DNA of 64,000 nucleotides from Polyangia bacterium (lineage in GTDB: Bacteria; Myxococcota_A; Polyangia; Nannocystales; Nannocystaceae), in assembly GCA_030430565.1 (NCBI GenBank), contig JAUIKS010000018.1, forward strand, positions 62,001 through 126,000, given 5' to 3'. A program made the position numbers and the translations under genes. The notes below the pieces were generated by a model. It ran no database searches. It was given only the letters and a program-made list of their open reading frames with translations, and was not told the DNA's origin. Positions 42,693 through 50,167 of this stretch are shown here, in pieces (position 1 is the first letter of the stretch; each line of letters opens with the position of its first letter).

Positions 42693-44609
42693 ATGCCCGA
42701 GTACGTGACAAGCATCGTCGGCGTGCCCCTGACCCCGCTGCTGCTGGGGGCGCTCGCGGCGGTCGTCGGTCCGTGGATCGCGGGCTGGCTCGGGGGGGCG
42801 CGGACCCGGGCCGCGTTCGCGCGAGCCGTGAGCCTTGGGCTCGTGCTGGCCGCGTTGATGTTGTTGTCCGCGGGTCAGGAGGTGCTCGGCCTCGACGGCG
42901 AGCGGCCGATGAGCAGCCTCGGGCTGTGGCTCGGTCTCAAGCCGACGACCTCGCTGTCACACAACCTCTTGCTAGAGCCAGTCGGCTTTTTGTTCGCCGC
43001 GGTCGCGTTGGTCTGGGGGACGATCGTCAGCTTCGAATTCGTGGCCGGGGGGGCGGGCGCGGGCCGTGAGCAGGTCGCGAGCGTCAGCCTCGCGGTCGGC
43101 GGTCTCGTCCTGGCGGCGCTCGGGAACTCGGCGTTGACGCTGGCCGTCGGCTGGCAGCTGGCCGGGGTCGGCGCCACGCTCGGGTGCGCACGCTCGAGCC
43201 GCTGGGCGCGCTTGATCGTGGCGGACGGCGCGCTCTGGATCGGTCTCGTGGCCGTGCTGATGGGCGCCGGGACGCTGTCTTGGATGATGATCACGCGCGC
43301 CTGCGCGCTGGGGGCCGGATCGCGCTTCACGATCGCCTCGTTCGCCACCGGCTACCCGGGTGGCGGGATCTCGATCGGGGCGGTGGCGGCCTGGGGCCTC
43401 GTGCTGGCGGCCTTGATCCGCGGGCTGCTGCGCCCGCGCGGGACGGCCGGCGGCGCGATGGTGCTGCTCGCCGTCCTCCTGCTTGTGCGCTGTAACGCGG
43501 TGCTCGGCCTGGTGCCGAGCGCGCGGGTCTGTCTGATCGTGATCGGCGGGAGTTCGGCGGTCTACGCGGCGCTCTGCGCCCTTCGTGAGGACGGGCCGGT
43601 GGCGGGCGCGGGCGCCTCGATGTTCGCGGGCCTCGCGTTCGTGGCCGTCGGCGCGGGTGGATGGGCGGCGGCCATCCTATTGGCCATCGCGGGGATGATC
43701 GGGGAGTCGACGCTCGATTCGTTGGCCCGGAGCGGCGCCGCGCGGTCGAGCGGACCCCAGGGCTGGGCCGGCGCCTTCGTGCGCTGGGCCACGGCTGGCG
43801 CGGTCCCGGGCGTCGCGTTGTTCGGCGCAGCCGGGGCGCTGCAGGCCTGCGTGCTCCACATCGTCCCGCTCGGCCCGCTCGTGGGCGGTCTCGGGGCGCT
43901 CTGCGTGCTCGTGAGCCTCGTGGCGATGGCGATGGCGCTCGGGCGCGCCCGCAAGACGATGGCCGCGAGCGAGGACACGACGTTGCTGTGGTTGGCCGTC
44001 ACCTTGGCGGTGTTCGGGATCATGGCCGGCGGGTTGGCGATCCCGGGGCTTGTGGGTCCCGTGCCGGCGATCGATGTGTGGCTGGCGCCCTGGGTTCAGG
44101 TCAGCGCGGGCCACTCCGGTATCTACGCGAGCGGTCCGCAGGCCTGGGTCACGAAGAACCCGGCAACAGCGCGGACGGTCGCGCTCGTCATTGTCATCGG
44201 CAGCTGGGCGCTCGCGATCGCCGGGGCGGCGCTTGGACGGCGCTGGCAGCCTCGGCGCGCGCTGGATGTGAAGCTCTCGTGGTCGCGGGTTGCTTCGGCG
44301 CTGGGCGACATCGGGCGGCGGCTGTCCGCGCCGCTCGGGCCGCCGGTGGCCAAGCTCCTCGTCTCGATCGGGGCGCGGATCGACGGCCTGCATCGGCTCA
44401 CGTTGGCCCACGGCGCGCTCGCGCTGGTGCTCGGGACGGCGGTGGTGCTGGCGCACGTCTACCTCAACCCGCGCGTAGCGACGCTCGGGCCGTCGCGGGC
44501 CTACCCGGTCGATATGGGCGGTCTGTCGCCGAAGATCGTGCGTCCGCGGTCGCTGGAGGAGCGCGCGACCCGTGCGCAGGCGCGCGGCAGGGAGGAGCGC
44601 AGCCCGTGA
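42693..44609 (+). CDS. nuoL: Degenerate NuoL-like antiporter-type subunit
   Basis: The 638-residue protein has about 16 predicted membrane helices and sits in the nuoL position between nuoK- and nuoM-like genes. Helix 5 reads ALTLAVGWQLAGVGATL, in which Q155 replaces the Glu of the W-E-G-V-G motif that is critical in NuoL (E144 in E. coli). The conserved K-x-A-Q-x-P-x-H-x-W-L-P-D-A motif is absent. The region instead reads ALIRGLLRPRGTAGGAM. Length and hydrophobicity are otherwise normal. The start is ATG 42693, 11 bp after nuoK, and the stop overlaps the next start as GTGA. Confidence 0.7.
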   Translation: MPEYVTSIVGVPLTPLLLGALAAVVGPWIAGWLGGARTRAAFARAVSLGLVLAALMLLSAGQEVLGLDGERPMSSLGLWLGLKPTTSLSHNLLLEPVGFLFAAVALVWGTIVSFEFVAGGAGAGREQVASVSLAVGGLVLAALGNSALTLAVGWQLAGVGATLGCARSSRWARLIVADGALWIGLVAVLMGAGTLSWMMITRACALGAGSRFTIASFATGYPGGGISIGAVAAWGLVLAALIRGLLRPRGTAGGAMVLLAVLLLVRCNAVLGLVPSARVCLIVIGGSSAVYAALCALREDGPVAGAGASMFAGLAFVAVGAGGWAAAILLAIAGMIGESTLDSLARSGAARSSGPQGWAGAFVRWATAGAVPGVALFGAAGALQACVLHIVPLGPLVGGLGALCVLVSLVAMAMALGRARKTMAASEDTTLLWLAVTLAVFGIMAGGLAIPGLVGPVPAIDVWLAPWVQVSAGHSGIYASGPQAWVTKNPATARTVALVIVIGSWALAIAGAALGRRWQPRRALDVKLSWSRVASALGDIGRRLSAPLGPPVAKLLVSIGARIDGLHRLTLAHGALALVLGTAVVLAHVYLNPRVATLGPSRAYPVDMGGLSPKIVRPRSLEERATRAQARGREERSP

Positions 44610-46111
44610 GCGAGCCGGTGCAGGAGGTCGTCGCCGGCGTCTCGCTCGGCTGGGCGCCGGCGTTGTTGTTGGCCGCGGCGGTCATCACCGGTCTGCAGGG
44701 TCGCGCGCGTTGGCTCGCCCGCGTGCCGCCGATTCTCGTCGCGCTCGTGGTCGGCTCGGCCGTCGTCGTTTTGTTGACGCCCACCGGCGGGGTCGCGCCC
44801 GCAGCCGGTCTGCGGGCCGAGCTCGGCTTTTCGGCCGACGGCTTGATGCTCACGGGCTTCGCGCTCACGGCGATCCTCACGGCGGTAGCGACCTGGTTGT
44901 CCCGAACCGAGCCGGTCGCGACCCAGGTCGCGGCGCTCGTGCTCGCGGCGTGCTTGAGCAGCGCGTGGCTGGCCGGCAACGTGCCGACCCTGGCGATCTC
45001 GTTGTTGGCGACGCCGCTTGTATTCGCCGTGCTCGTGCCACACGCGGCGTCCGGCCGGATCTTCGTTGGGGCGAGCCTCGCCGGTCTCGGCATCCTCGGC
45101 GCGCTGGTCGTCGCGGTCGTCGAGCAATTCAACGCCAGCTACGGGACGTGGACGTTCGCGCTCGCCGGTTTGTCCGTGCAGCCGACCCCCGCGCTCGAGC
45201 CGCTCTTGTGCGCGGCGTTGACGTTCGGGAGCCTGCTCCTGATCGGCGCATGGCCGGTCCACGGGTGGGTCGCGGAGGGGATCGAAGGCGGGAGCGGGGT
45301 GGCGGCCGTGATGGTGCTAGCGACGCGCTGGCTCGGCCTGGGCATGTTGCTCACGATCGGCAGCGCGACGGTCGCGTCGACGTGGTTTGAGGTCTCGAGC
45401 TGGCTGGCCGCGCTCGCGTGCGCGGGCGCGCTGGTCGGCGCGCTAGCGAGCCTGCGCGCGGCCAGTATTCGCGAGTTCCTCGCGCGCTCGGCCCCGGTGC
45501 CGGCCGGGCTCGCGCTGGTCGGCGTGGTCGGGGGGTCGCCCGAGGGCATCGTCGGCGGATTTTTGCTGGCGTTCGCCCACAGCGTCGCGGCGGCGGGGTT
45601 GATCGCGCTCGAGTCAGCGCCGCGATCCCGGCTCGCGGGGTTGCTCGGCCTCGCCCTGGCCGGCGTCCCGGGTTTTGCCAGCTTCGCCGGCTTCGTCCTC
45701 ATCACGATCGGGACGGCCCGGTTTACCGGGGCGACGATCCCGAATTCGTCGTGGATCGTGCTCGGTCTCGTGGTCGCCTGGGCCGCGCACTGCGTCGCGC
45801 TCGCGCGGGTTCTCGCGGACACGACACAAGACGCGGCCGCGCCGACCCGGGGCGCGACGCTGACAGTCGGCGCGCTGCTCGTGGTCCTGCTCGGGCTCGG
45901 GCTCGCGCCGCAGCGCTTCGTCGAGCGGGTTGAGCGGGCCGCGCGGGTCCGCGTCGACGCCCTCTACCGCGGGCGCTGCGTCGCGCTGGTCAACGGGCCG
46001 GCCAAGCGCGCGCGCCTGGTCGCGGCGACCCCAGAGGGTTGTGAGGCGGCGGTGCGAACGGTCATCGAGCGCAGTCGGCCGCCCGTCGGGAGCGGGGAGG
46101 GTCGCGGATGA
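44606..46111 (+). CDS. nuoM: Degenerate NuoM-like antiporter-type subunit
   Basis: The 501-residue protein has about 14 membrane helices, the NuoM size. The broken-helix motif (normally K-x-P-x-x-P-x-H-x-W-L-P-D-A-H) survives only as IGAWPVHGWVAEGIEGGSG, keeping the PxH-W core but not the key Lys or the Asp. The expected Glu in helix 5 (WE-type) is also not seen; TLAISLLATPLVFAVLV stands there. ALASLRAASIREFLARSAPVPAGLALVGV is the helix 9-10 region in normal position. The GTG start at 44606 overlaps the previous stop by GTGA, and its own stop overlaps the next start by ATGA. Confidence 0.7.
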   Translation: MSEPVQEVVAGVSLGWAPALLLAAAVITGLQGRARWLARVPPILVALVVGSAVVVLLTPTGGVAPAAGLRAELGFSADGLMLTGFALTAILTAVATWLSRTEPVATQVAALVLAACLSSAWLAGNVPTLAISLLATPLVFAVLVPHAASGRIFVGASLAGLGILGALVVAVVEQFNASYGTWTFALAGLSVQPTPALEPLLCAALTFGSLLLIGAWPVHGWVAEGIEGGSGVAAVMVLATRWLGLGMLLTIGSATVASTWFEVSSWLAALACAGALVGALASLRAASIREFLARSAPVPAGLALVGVVGGSPEGIVGGFLLAFAHSVAAAGLIALESAPRSRLAGLLGLALAGVPGFASFAGFVLITIGTARFTGATIPNSSWIVLGLVVAWAAHCVALARVLADTTQDAAAPTRGATLTVGALLVVLLGLGLAPQRFVERVERAARVRVDALYRGRCVALVNGPAKRARLVAATPEGCEAAVRTVIERSRPPVGSGEGRG

Positions 46112-47973
46112 GCGAGATCATGACGCTCGCGTCCGCGCTCGCGCCGATCTCGATCCTGCTCCTCGGGATCTTGGTGTTGGCGGTGGTGCACGCGCTCGGG
46201 CGTTCGGGTCGCGCGCTGGTCCCGGTGTTCGCGTCGCTGACGATCCTCGCGACGGGAGTCCGGCTGCTGGCGGGCGCGCCACCGGCCGGCCAGATCGCGC
46301 TCGGGGGCAGCGTCGTCCTCGACCCGCTCGCCGAGCTCTTCGATGTCGTCCTCGCGCTGTGCATGGCCGGCGCGCTCGCGCTACGTAGTACGCCCGGCAC
46401 AACTTCGGTTCGCCCCGCCAGCGGCGAAAATTCCTGCGAAAGCCAGGTCTGGCCTGGTCACGCGGCGTTGATCATGGCCGCGACCGTCGGCGCGATGATC
46501 TCGGTCCACGCCCTCGACCTCATGACCCTGGTCCTCGGCCTCGAGATCGCCGGCTTGGCGGTGGTGCCGCTGCTCGGACGCGGCGGCGCGGATGACCCCG
46601 ACGAGCGCCCAGACGTCCGCTGGCTCGTCGCCCACGGCGTCTCAGCGGGCATCCTGCTCATGGGCCTCGCGCTGCTCTACGGCGCGACCTCGACCCTCGA
46701 CCTGATGCGCCTCGGCGCCAAGCTGGGCGCGCTGTTCACCGGCTGGGCGGCGGGCACGGTCCAGAAGGCGGTCGAGATCCTGCAGCTCCCGCAGCTGCCG
46801 ATCGGCGAGCAGGGGGTGGCCCATCTGCGCGACGCGGCGGTCAAGGGCACCGCGCCAGCGGCCCTGTTGATCCCGGGGTTCTTGCTCACGCTCGCGGGGC
46901 TGGTGACGCGGCTCGGCGTGGTCTTCTTGCACCGCGGGCGGCCGACCGTCTTCACCCGCGCGCCGGTCGCGAGCGTGGCGGTCTGCGAGGGCGTGATCCG
47001 ACTCGCCGGCGTCGTCGCGCTGGCGCGGACGCTGCCCGGCTCCCTCAACACGGCGCGCCTGGTCTACGCGCCCTACGGCTGGACGGTGCCGCTCGGCACG
47101 ATCGCGCTCTTCACCCTGATCCTGGGGGCGCTCGGCGCCGCGCGCTGGCGCGAGTCGATCGTTTCGACTGCGACCTCAACTTCGACCTCAGCTTCGACCT
47201 CGACCTCGACCTCGTCCTCGTCCTCGATCGACCTGCGAGACTTCTTAGCCTGGAGCGGGCTGTACAACGCCGGCTGGATCCTGCTCGGGTTGATCGCGGC
47301 GGGTGACTTCTACGCCCACGCCGGCCTGCGCTCGGGTGGCTTTAAGGTCAGCCAGAGCTACGCGTGGGGCATGGACAGCGGCGACCAGGCGATGGCCGGC
47401 GTGCTCCTGTTCTCGGTCAGCGCGGCGCTCGCCAGCCTCGGCGTGCTCGCGGCGGTGTCGTGTCTCGAGCGCCGCGGCCTCGGTCTGCGGGGGCTCGCGC
47501 GGCGGCGCCCGTGGGTCGCGCTCGGCCTCGTGGTCTGCCTGCTCTCGTGGATCGGCGCGCCGCTGACAGGCGGCTTCGCGGGTCGGGCCGCGCTCGCGCT
47601 CGCGGGCGTCGTCGACAACAACGCGATGGTCCGCGCGCTCGTGGTGGTGGCCGCGCTCGGCGGCGTCGTGGTGGCGCTCCGCGGGGTCGCGCTGCTCCTC
47701 TTGATGCTCGCGCCCGAGGAGGAGGAGGAGGAGGAGGAGGAGAAGGAAGACAGCTCACGAGCTGCGGGCGCGTCTCGTGCGGTCGGCCCCGCGATCACGC
47801 TGCTCGTCGCCAGCGCGCTCTCGCTCGCGCTCGGGGTCGGCGGCGCGCGTGCGTGGCAGCCCTTCGCGCGGGCGAGCGTGGGGACCTCGCTCAAGCTCGG
47901 CTCCAAGGCGCGCGCGACTCGGGTGGAGCGGGCGCTCGCGCCTGACGGATCCGACGGCGCGCTCGAGCGGTGA
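46108..47973 (+). CDS. nuoN: Degenerate NuoN-like antiporter-type subunit with inserted repeat
   Basis: The 621-residue protein sits in the nuoN position and has about 14 membrane helices. LGLEIAGLAVVPL keeps the helix 5 Glu (E146), but the Lys-bearing helix 7 motif reads LTRLGVVFLHRGRPTVFTRAP, with no Lys. Three insertions enlarge it beyond the usual 480-500 residues. They are a dispersed repeat copy encoding about residues 93-111, a Ser/Thr-only stretch (STATSTSTSASTSTSTSSSS) near residue 355, and a poly-Glu run near 540. All lie in predicted loops. Start ATG 46108 overlaps the preceding stop. It converges on the lipoprotein gene with no gap. Confidence 0.7.
   Translation: MSEIMTLASALAPISILLLGILVLAVVHALGRSGRALVPVFASLTILATGVRLLAGAPPAGQIALGGSVVLDPLAELFDVVLALCMAGALALRSTPGTTSVRPASGENSCESQVWPGHAALIMAATVGAMISVHALDLMTLVLGLEIAGLAVVPLLGRGGADDPDERPDVRWLVAHGVSAGILLMGLALLYGATSTLDLMRLGAKLGALFTGWAAGTVQKAVEILQLPQLPIGEQGVAHLRDAAVKGTAPAALLIPGFLLTLAGLVTRLGVVFLHRGRPTVFTRAPVASVAVCEGVIRLAGVVALARTLPGSLNTARLVYAPYGWTVPLGTIALFTLILGALGAARWRESIVSTATSTSTSASTSTSTSSSSSIDLRDFLAWSGLYNAGWILLGLIAAGDFYAHAGLRSGGFKVSQSYAWGMDSGDQAMAGVLLFSVSAALASLGVLAAVSCLERRGLGLRGLARRRPWVALGLVVCLLSWIGAPLTGGFAGRAALALAGVVDNNAMVRALVVVAALGGVVVALRGVALLLLMLAPEEEEEEEEEKEDSSRAAGASRAVGPAITLLVASALSLALGVGGARAWQPFARASVGTSLKLGSKARATRVERALAPDGSDGALER
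46384..46440 (-). repeat. Dispersed repeat, copy C, inside a coding sequence
   Basis: The reverse complement of this 57-bp segment contains CCGAAGTTGTGCCGGGCGTA and matches copies A (38964-39009) and B (48821-48871). It also shares with B the outer run GCAGGARTTTTCGC. Here it is read in frame as part of a periplasmic or cytoplasmic loop (RSTPGTTSVRPASGENSC) of the NuoN-like protein. Confidence 0.85.
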
Positions 47974-48723
47974 TCAGCCGGCCTGCTGCGCGCGGCGCTT
48001 GGCCCGGTGCTTGCGCGAGAGCTCGAGGACGTCGAAGTGGATCGCGAGGCCGACCTCGTAGAGGCCGCCGAACAGCACGTCGTAGTCGGTCACGTAGCCG
48101 AAGTAGCCGCCCGCGAGGTAGAGGTCGACGGTGCGCTTGATCCGGAACTGCACGCCGCCGGCCCCGCTGCTCCAGAACGTGGCCGGGAGGCCATCCGCTT
48201 GCGAGCCCTGGATCTTGAGGCGCCCGAAGATCGCGAACCAGTGGATGTGCAGGCCGAAGCCGAATCCGGTGTAGCCGCCGAAGGCCAGGCGCTGGTGCCA
48301 GCGGCGCTCGTCCGAGATCGGCGTCGCCTCGTTCTCGGAGGCCACGGTTCCCCGGTAGCTCTGCCCGCCCGCGCCGAGGCCGAGGCCGAGCTCGAAGTCG
48401 GCGGCGGCGTGGATCGGATTGTCGCGGTTCGGCGAGAGGGTGAAGCGCGGCCCCAGCGTGCCCATCGCGTAGGTACGATGCGCGAACGCGCCGCCGAGCT
48501 CGATGGACGCCCAGTCCTTGACGCCGTAGCCGACCATCGCGGCGCCGAACATCGGCGCGAGCCCGGCGCCGCCCGTCGCGGCGCCGTGGACCTCCAGGTC
48601 ACCCTCACGCAGGCGCTCCGGCGCGCCGTAGTGGGTCGTGTGAATGGGCGGCGAGATGGCGACCGAGCAGCCGCCGAGACCGAGGGGGAGCAATACCAAC
48701 GAGACGAGATAGCGTCGCGACAT
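47974..48723 (-). CDS. Outer-membrane beta-barrel-like lipoprotein
   Basis: The 249-residue protein has a signal ending in LGLGGC (lipobox). The mature part is Gly- and aromatic-rich with alternating strands (VGYGVKDWASIELGGAFAH, FELGLGLGAGGQSYRG, FGGYTGFGFGLHIHWFAIFGRL, VDLYLAGGYFGYVTDYDVLFGG), typical of small outer-membrane barrels. The C-terminus is basic (SRKHRAKRRAQQAG). Start ATG 48723. It ends directly against the NuoN-like stop. I do not recognise the family. Confidence 0.72.
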   Translation of the reverse strand: MSRRYLVSLVLLPLGLGGCSVAISPPIHTTHYGAPERLREGDLEVHGAATGGAGLAPMFGAAMVGYGVKDWASIELGGAFAHRTYAMGTLGPRFTLSPNRDNPIHAAADFELGLGLGAGGQSYRGTVASENEATPISDERRWHQRLAFGGYTGFGFGLHIHWFAIFGRLKIQGSQADGLPATFWSSGAGGVQFRIKRTVDLYLAGGYFGYVTDYDVLFGGLYEVGLAIHFDVLELSRKHRAKRRAQQAG

Positions 48724-48780
48724 CGCGTCTATCTTGCGAGGTCAGCGCCGCGATCTCACGCGAACAGGCTGCGGTCGCAG

Positions 48781-48932
48781 CCTGTGGTGAAAGTCCGCGT
48801 GTCGTTTCGCGCAGGAGTTTTCGCTGCTGGCGAGGCGGCGAGACGAAGTTGTACTGGGCGTACTACGAGTTTCGCCAACGAAGCCAGCGGCGGAAGGACC
48901 GAGCGAGACGGCGCGTGGACTTTCGCCACGGG
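48781..48932. repeat. Long imperfect palindrome containing dispersed repeat copy B
   Basis: CCTGTGGTGAAAGTCCGCG at the left end pairs with the inverted CGCGTGGACTTTCGCCAC near 48912-48929. Inside, CGCTGCTGGCG...GGCGAGAC pairs imperfectly with GTTTCGCC...GCCAGCGGCGG. The core 48821-48871 is copy B of the dispersed repeat. The element fills the gap between the outer-membrane lipoprotein gene start and the prenyltransferase gene end, both on the minus strand. Confidence 0.8.
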
Positions 48933-48964
48933 CTGCCAATGGCCAGAATTTCGCCCGCGCAGGA

Positions 48965-49984
48965 TCAACCGCCGAGGAAGCGGCGCAGCGCGACATCCAG
49001 GATCAGCCCGCCCAAAAACAAGCTGGAGAACTTCCGGTTGTGCACGAACGCGTAGGCCGACAGGTACAGCGGCCACGCGCTCTCGGGGAAGTGCTCCGGG
49101 CGCTCCGTGGGGCGCCGCGCCTGGTAGGCCTCGGTCGCGCGCATGAAGCTGGGGAGCGAGAGCAGCACCAGCATCACCGGCCAGCCCAGCGCGCCGGTCC
49201 AGACGAGCAGGGCCACGCCCACGTACTGCGCCCACCACATCACGATGTTGGCCGCCCGTGAGCGCGCCTCGCCGAGCAGCACCGGCAGCGTCTTGATGTT
49301 GCGCGCGGCGTCCTGCTCGAGCTTGTCGGTGTGCTTCCCGAACAGCACCGTCGTCGGCCCCAGCGCGTAGACCAGGCTGATCAGCACGACGCCCCAGCTC
49401 CAGCCGCCGTCGGTCACGACGTGGTAGGTGCCGCCGATCATCAGCGGGCCCCAGACCGCGATCACGGCGGGCTCGCCGAGGCCCATGTACTTCAGCGGCC
49501 AGGTGTAGAACAGCACGAAGAACGCGCCGGCGGCGAACAGGCTGAGCGTCACCATGCCGGTCATGGCGACCAGCGCGAGCCCGGCGAAGACCGCGACCGC
49601 GCCGGTCAAGACGATGTAGAGCACCATCTGCCGCATCGAGAGCAGGCCGTGCTCGAGCGGCTGCGGCCCGTAGCGGGTGCGGAAGTAGTTGTCCTTGTCG
49701 ACGCCCTTGAGGTGGTCGGTGAAGTCGTTGATCAGGTTGTTGGTCGCGTGCGCGAACACGAGGCCGACCAGGCAGAGCGCGAAGTTGGTGGGGTCGAAGG
49801 CGTGGTCGCGGAAGGCCAGCAGCCCGCCGACGCCGCAGGAGATCGCGGTCATCACGAACACCGCCGAGCGGGTCGCGATCAGCCAGCGCGCGATCGGGTC
49901 GAGCCCCTCCCACTCATCGCGTGACAGTCGCGGGACGGTGGTGAGCGCGCGGGCCCACATGGACGGGTTCGGCAGCCAGGACAT
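48965..49984 (-). CDS. UbiA-family prenyltransferase (MenA-like)
   Basis: The 339-residue membrane protein has about nine helices and the two Asp-rich motifs of UbiA enzymes. The first is NNLINDFTDHLKGVD (N86-D90 for NDxxD), and the second is FGKHTDKLEQDAARN. The NDxxDxxxGxD form is close to MenA, which attaches a polyprenyl chain to 1,4-dihydroxy-2-naphthoate in menaquinone synthesis. Other quinone, haem or pigment prenylations cannot be excluded. Start ATG 49984. No other menaquinone genes are in the window. Confidence 0.9.
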   Translation of the reverse strand: MSWLPNPSMWARALTTVPRLSRDEWEGLDPIARWLIATRSAVFVMTAISCGVGGLLAFRDHAFDPTNFALCLVGLVFAHATNNLINDFTDHLKGVDKDNYFRTRYGPQPLEHGLLSMRQMVLYIVLTGAVAVFAGLALVAMTGMVTLSLFAAGAFFVLFYTWPLKYMGLGEPAVIAVWGPLMIGGTYHVVTDGGWSWGVVLISLVYALGPTTVLFGKHTDKLEQDAARNIKTLPVLLGEARSRAANIVMWWAQYVGVALLVWTGALGWPVMLVLLSLPSFMRATEAYQARRPTERPEHFPESAWPLYLSAYAFVHNRKFSSLFLGGLILDVALRRFLGG

Positions 49985-50167
49985 ACGACGTGCTTCGAGC
50001 CTCGCTCCGCGAGGTCGGGGCGAAGCTACCCAAAGCGGCGCGCGACGTCATCCGCGCAGCGCGTGCAAATTCCCCGCGCGGCGAGGCTGCCGCGCGGAAT
50101 CGTGCACATGCGCGGTGCTACGCGCGCCTCTCTCGTTTGTAGACGCCGGTGCGTGTGGCGATCCGCG

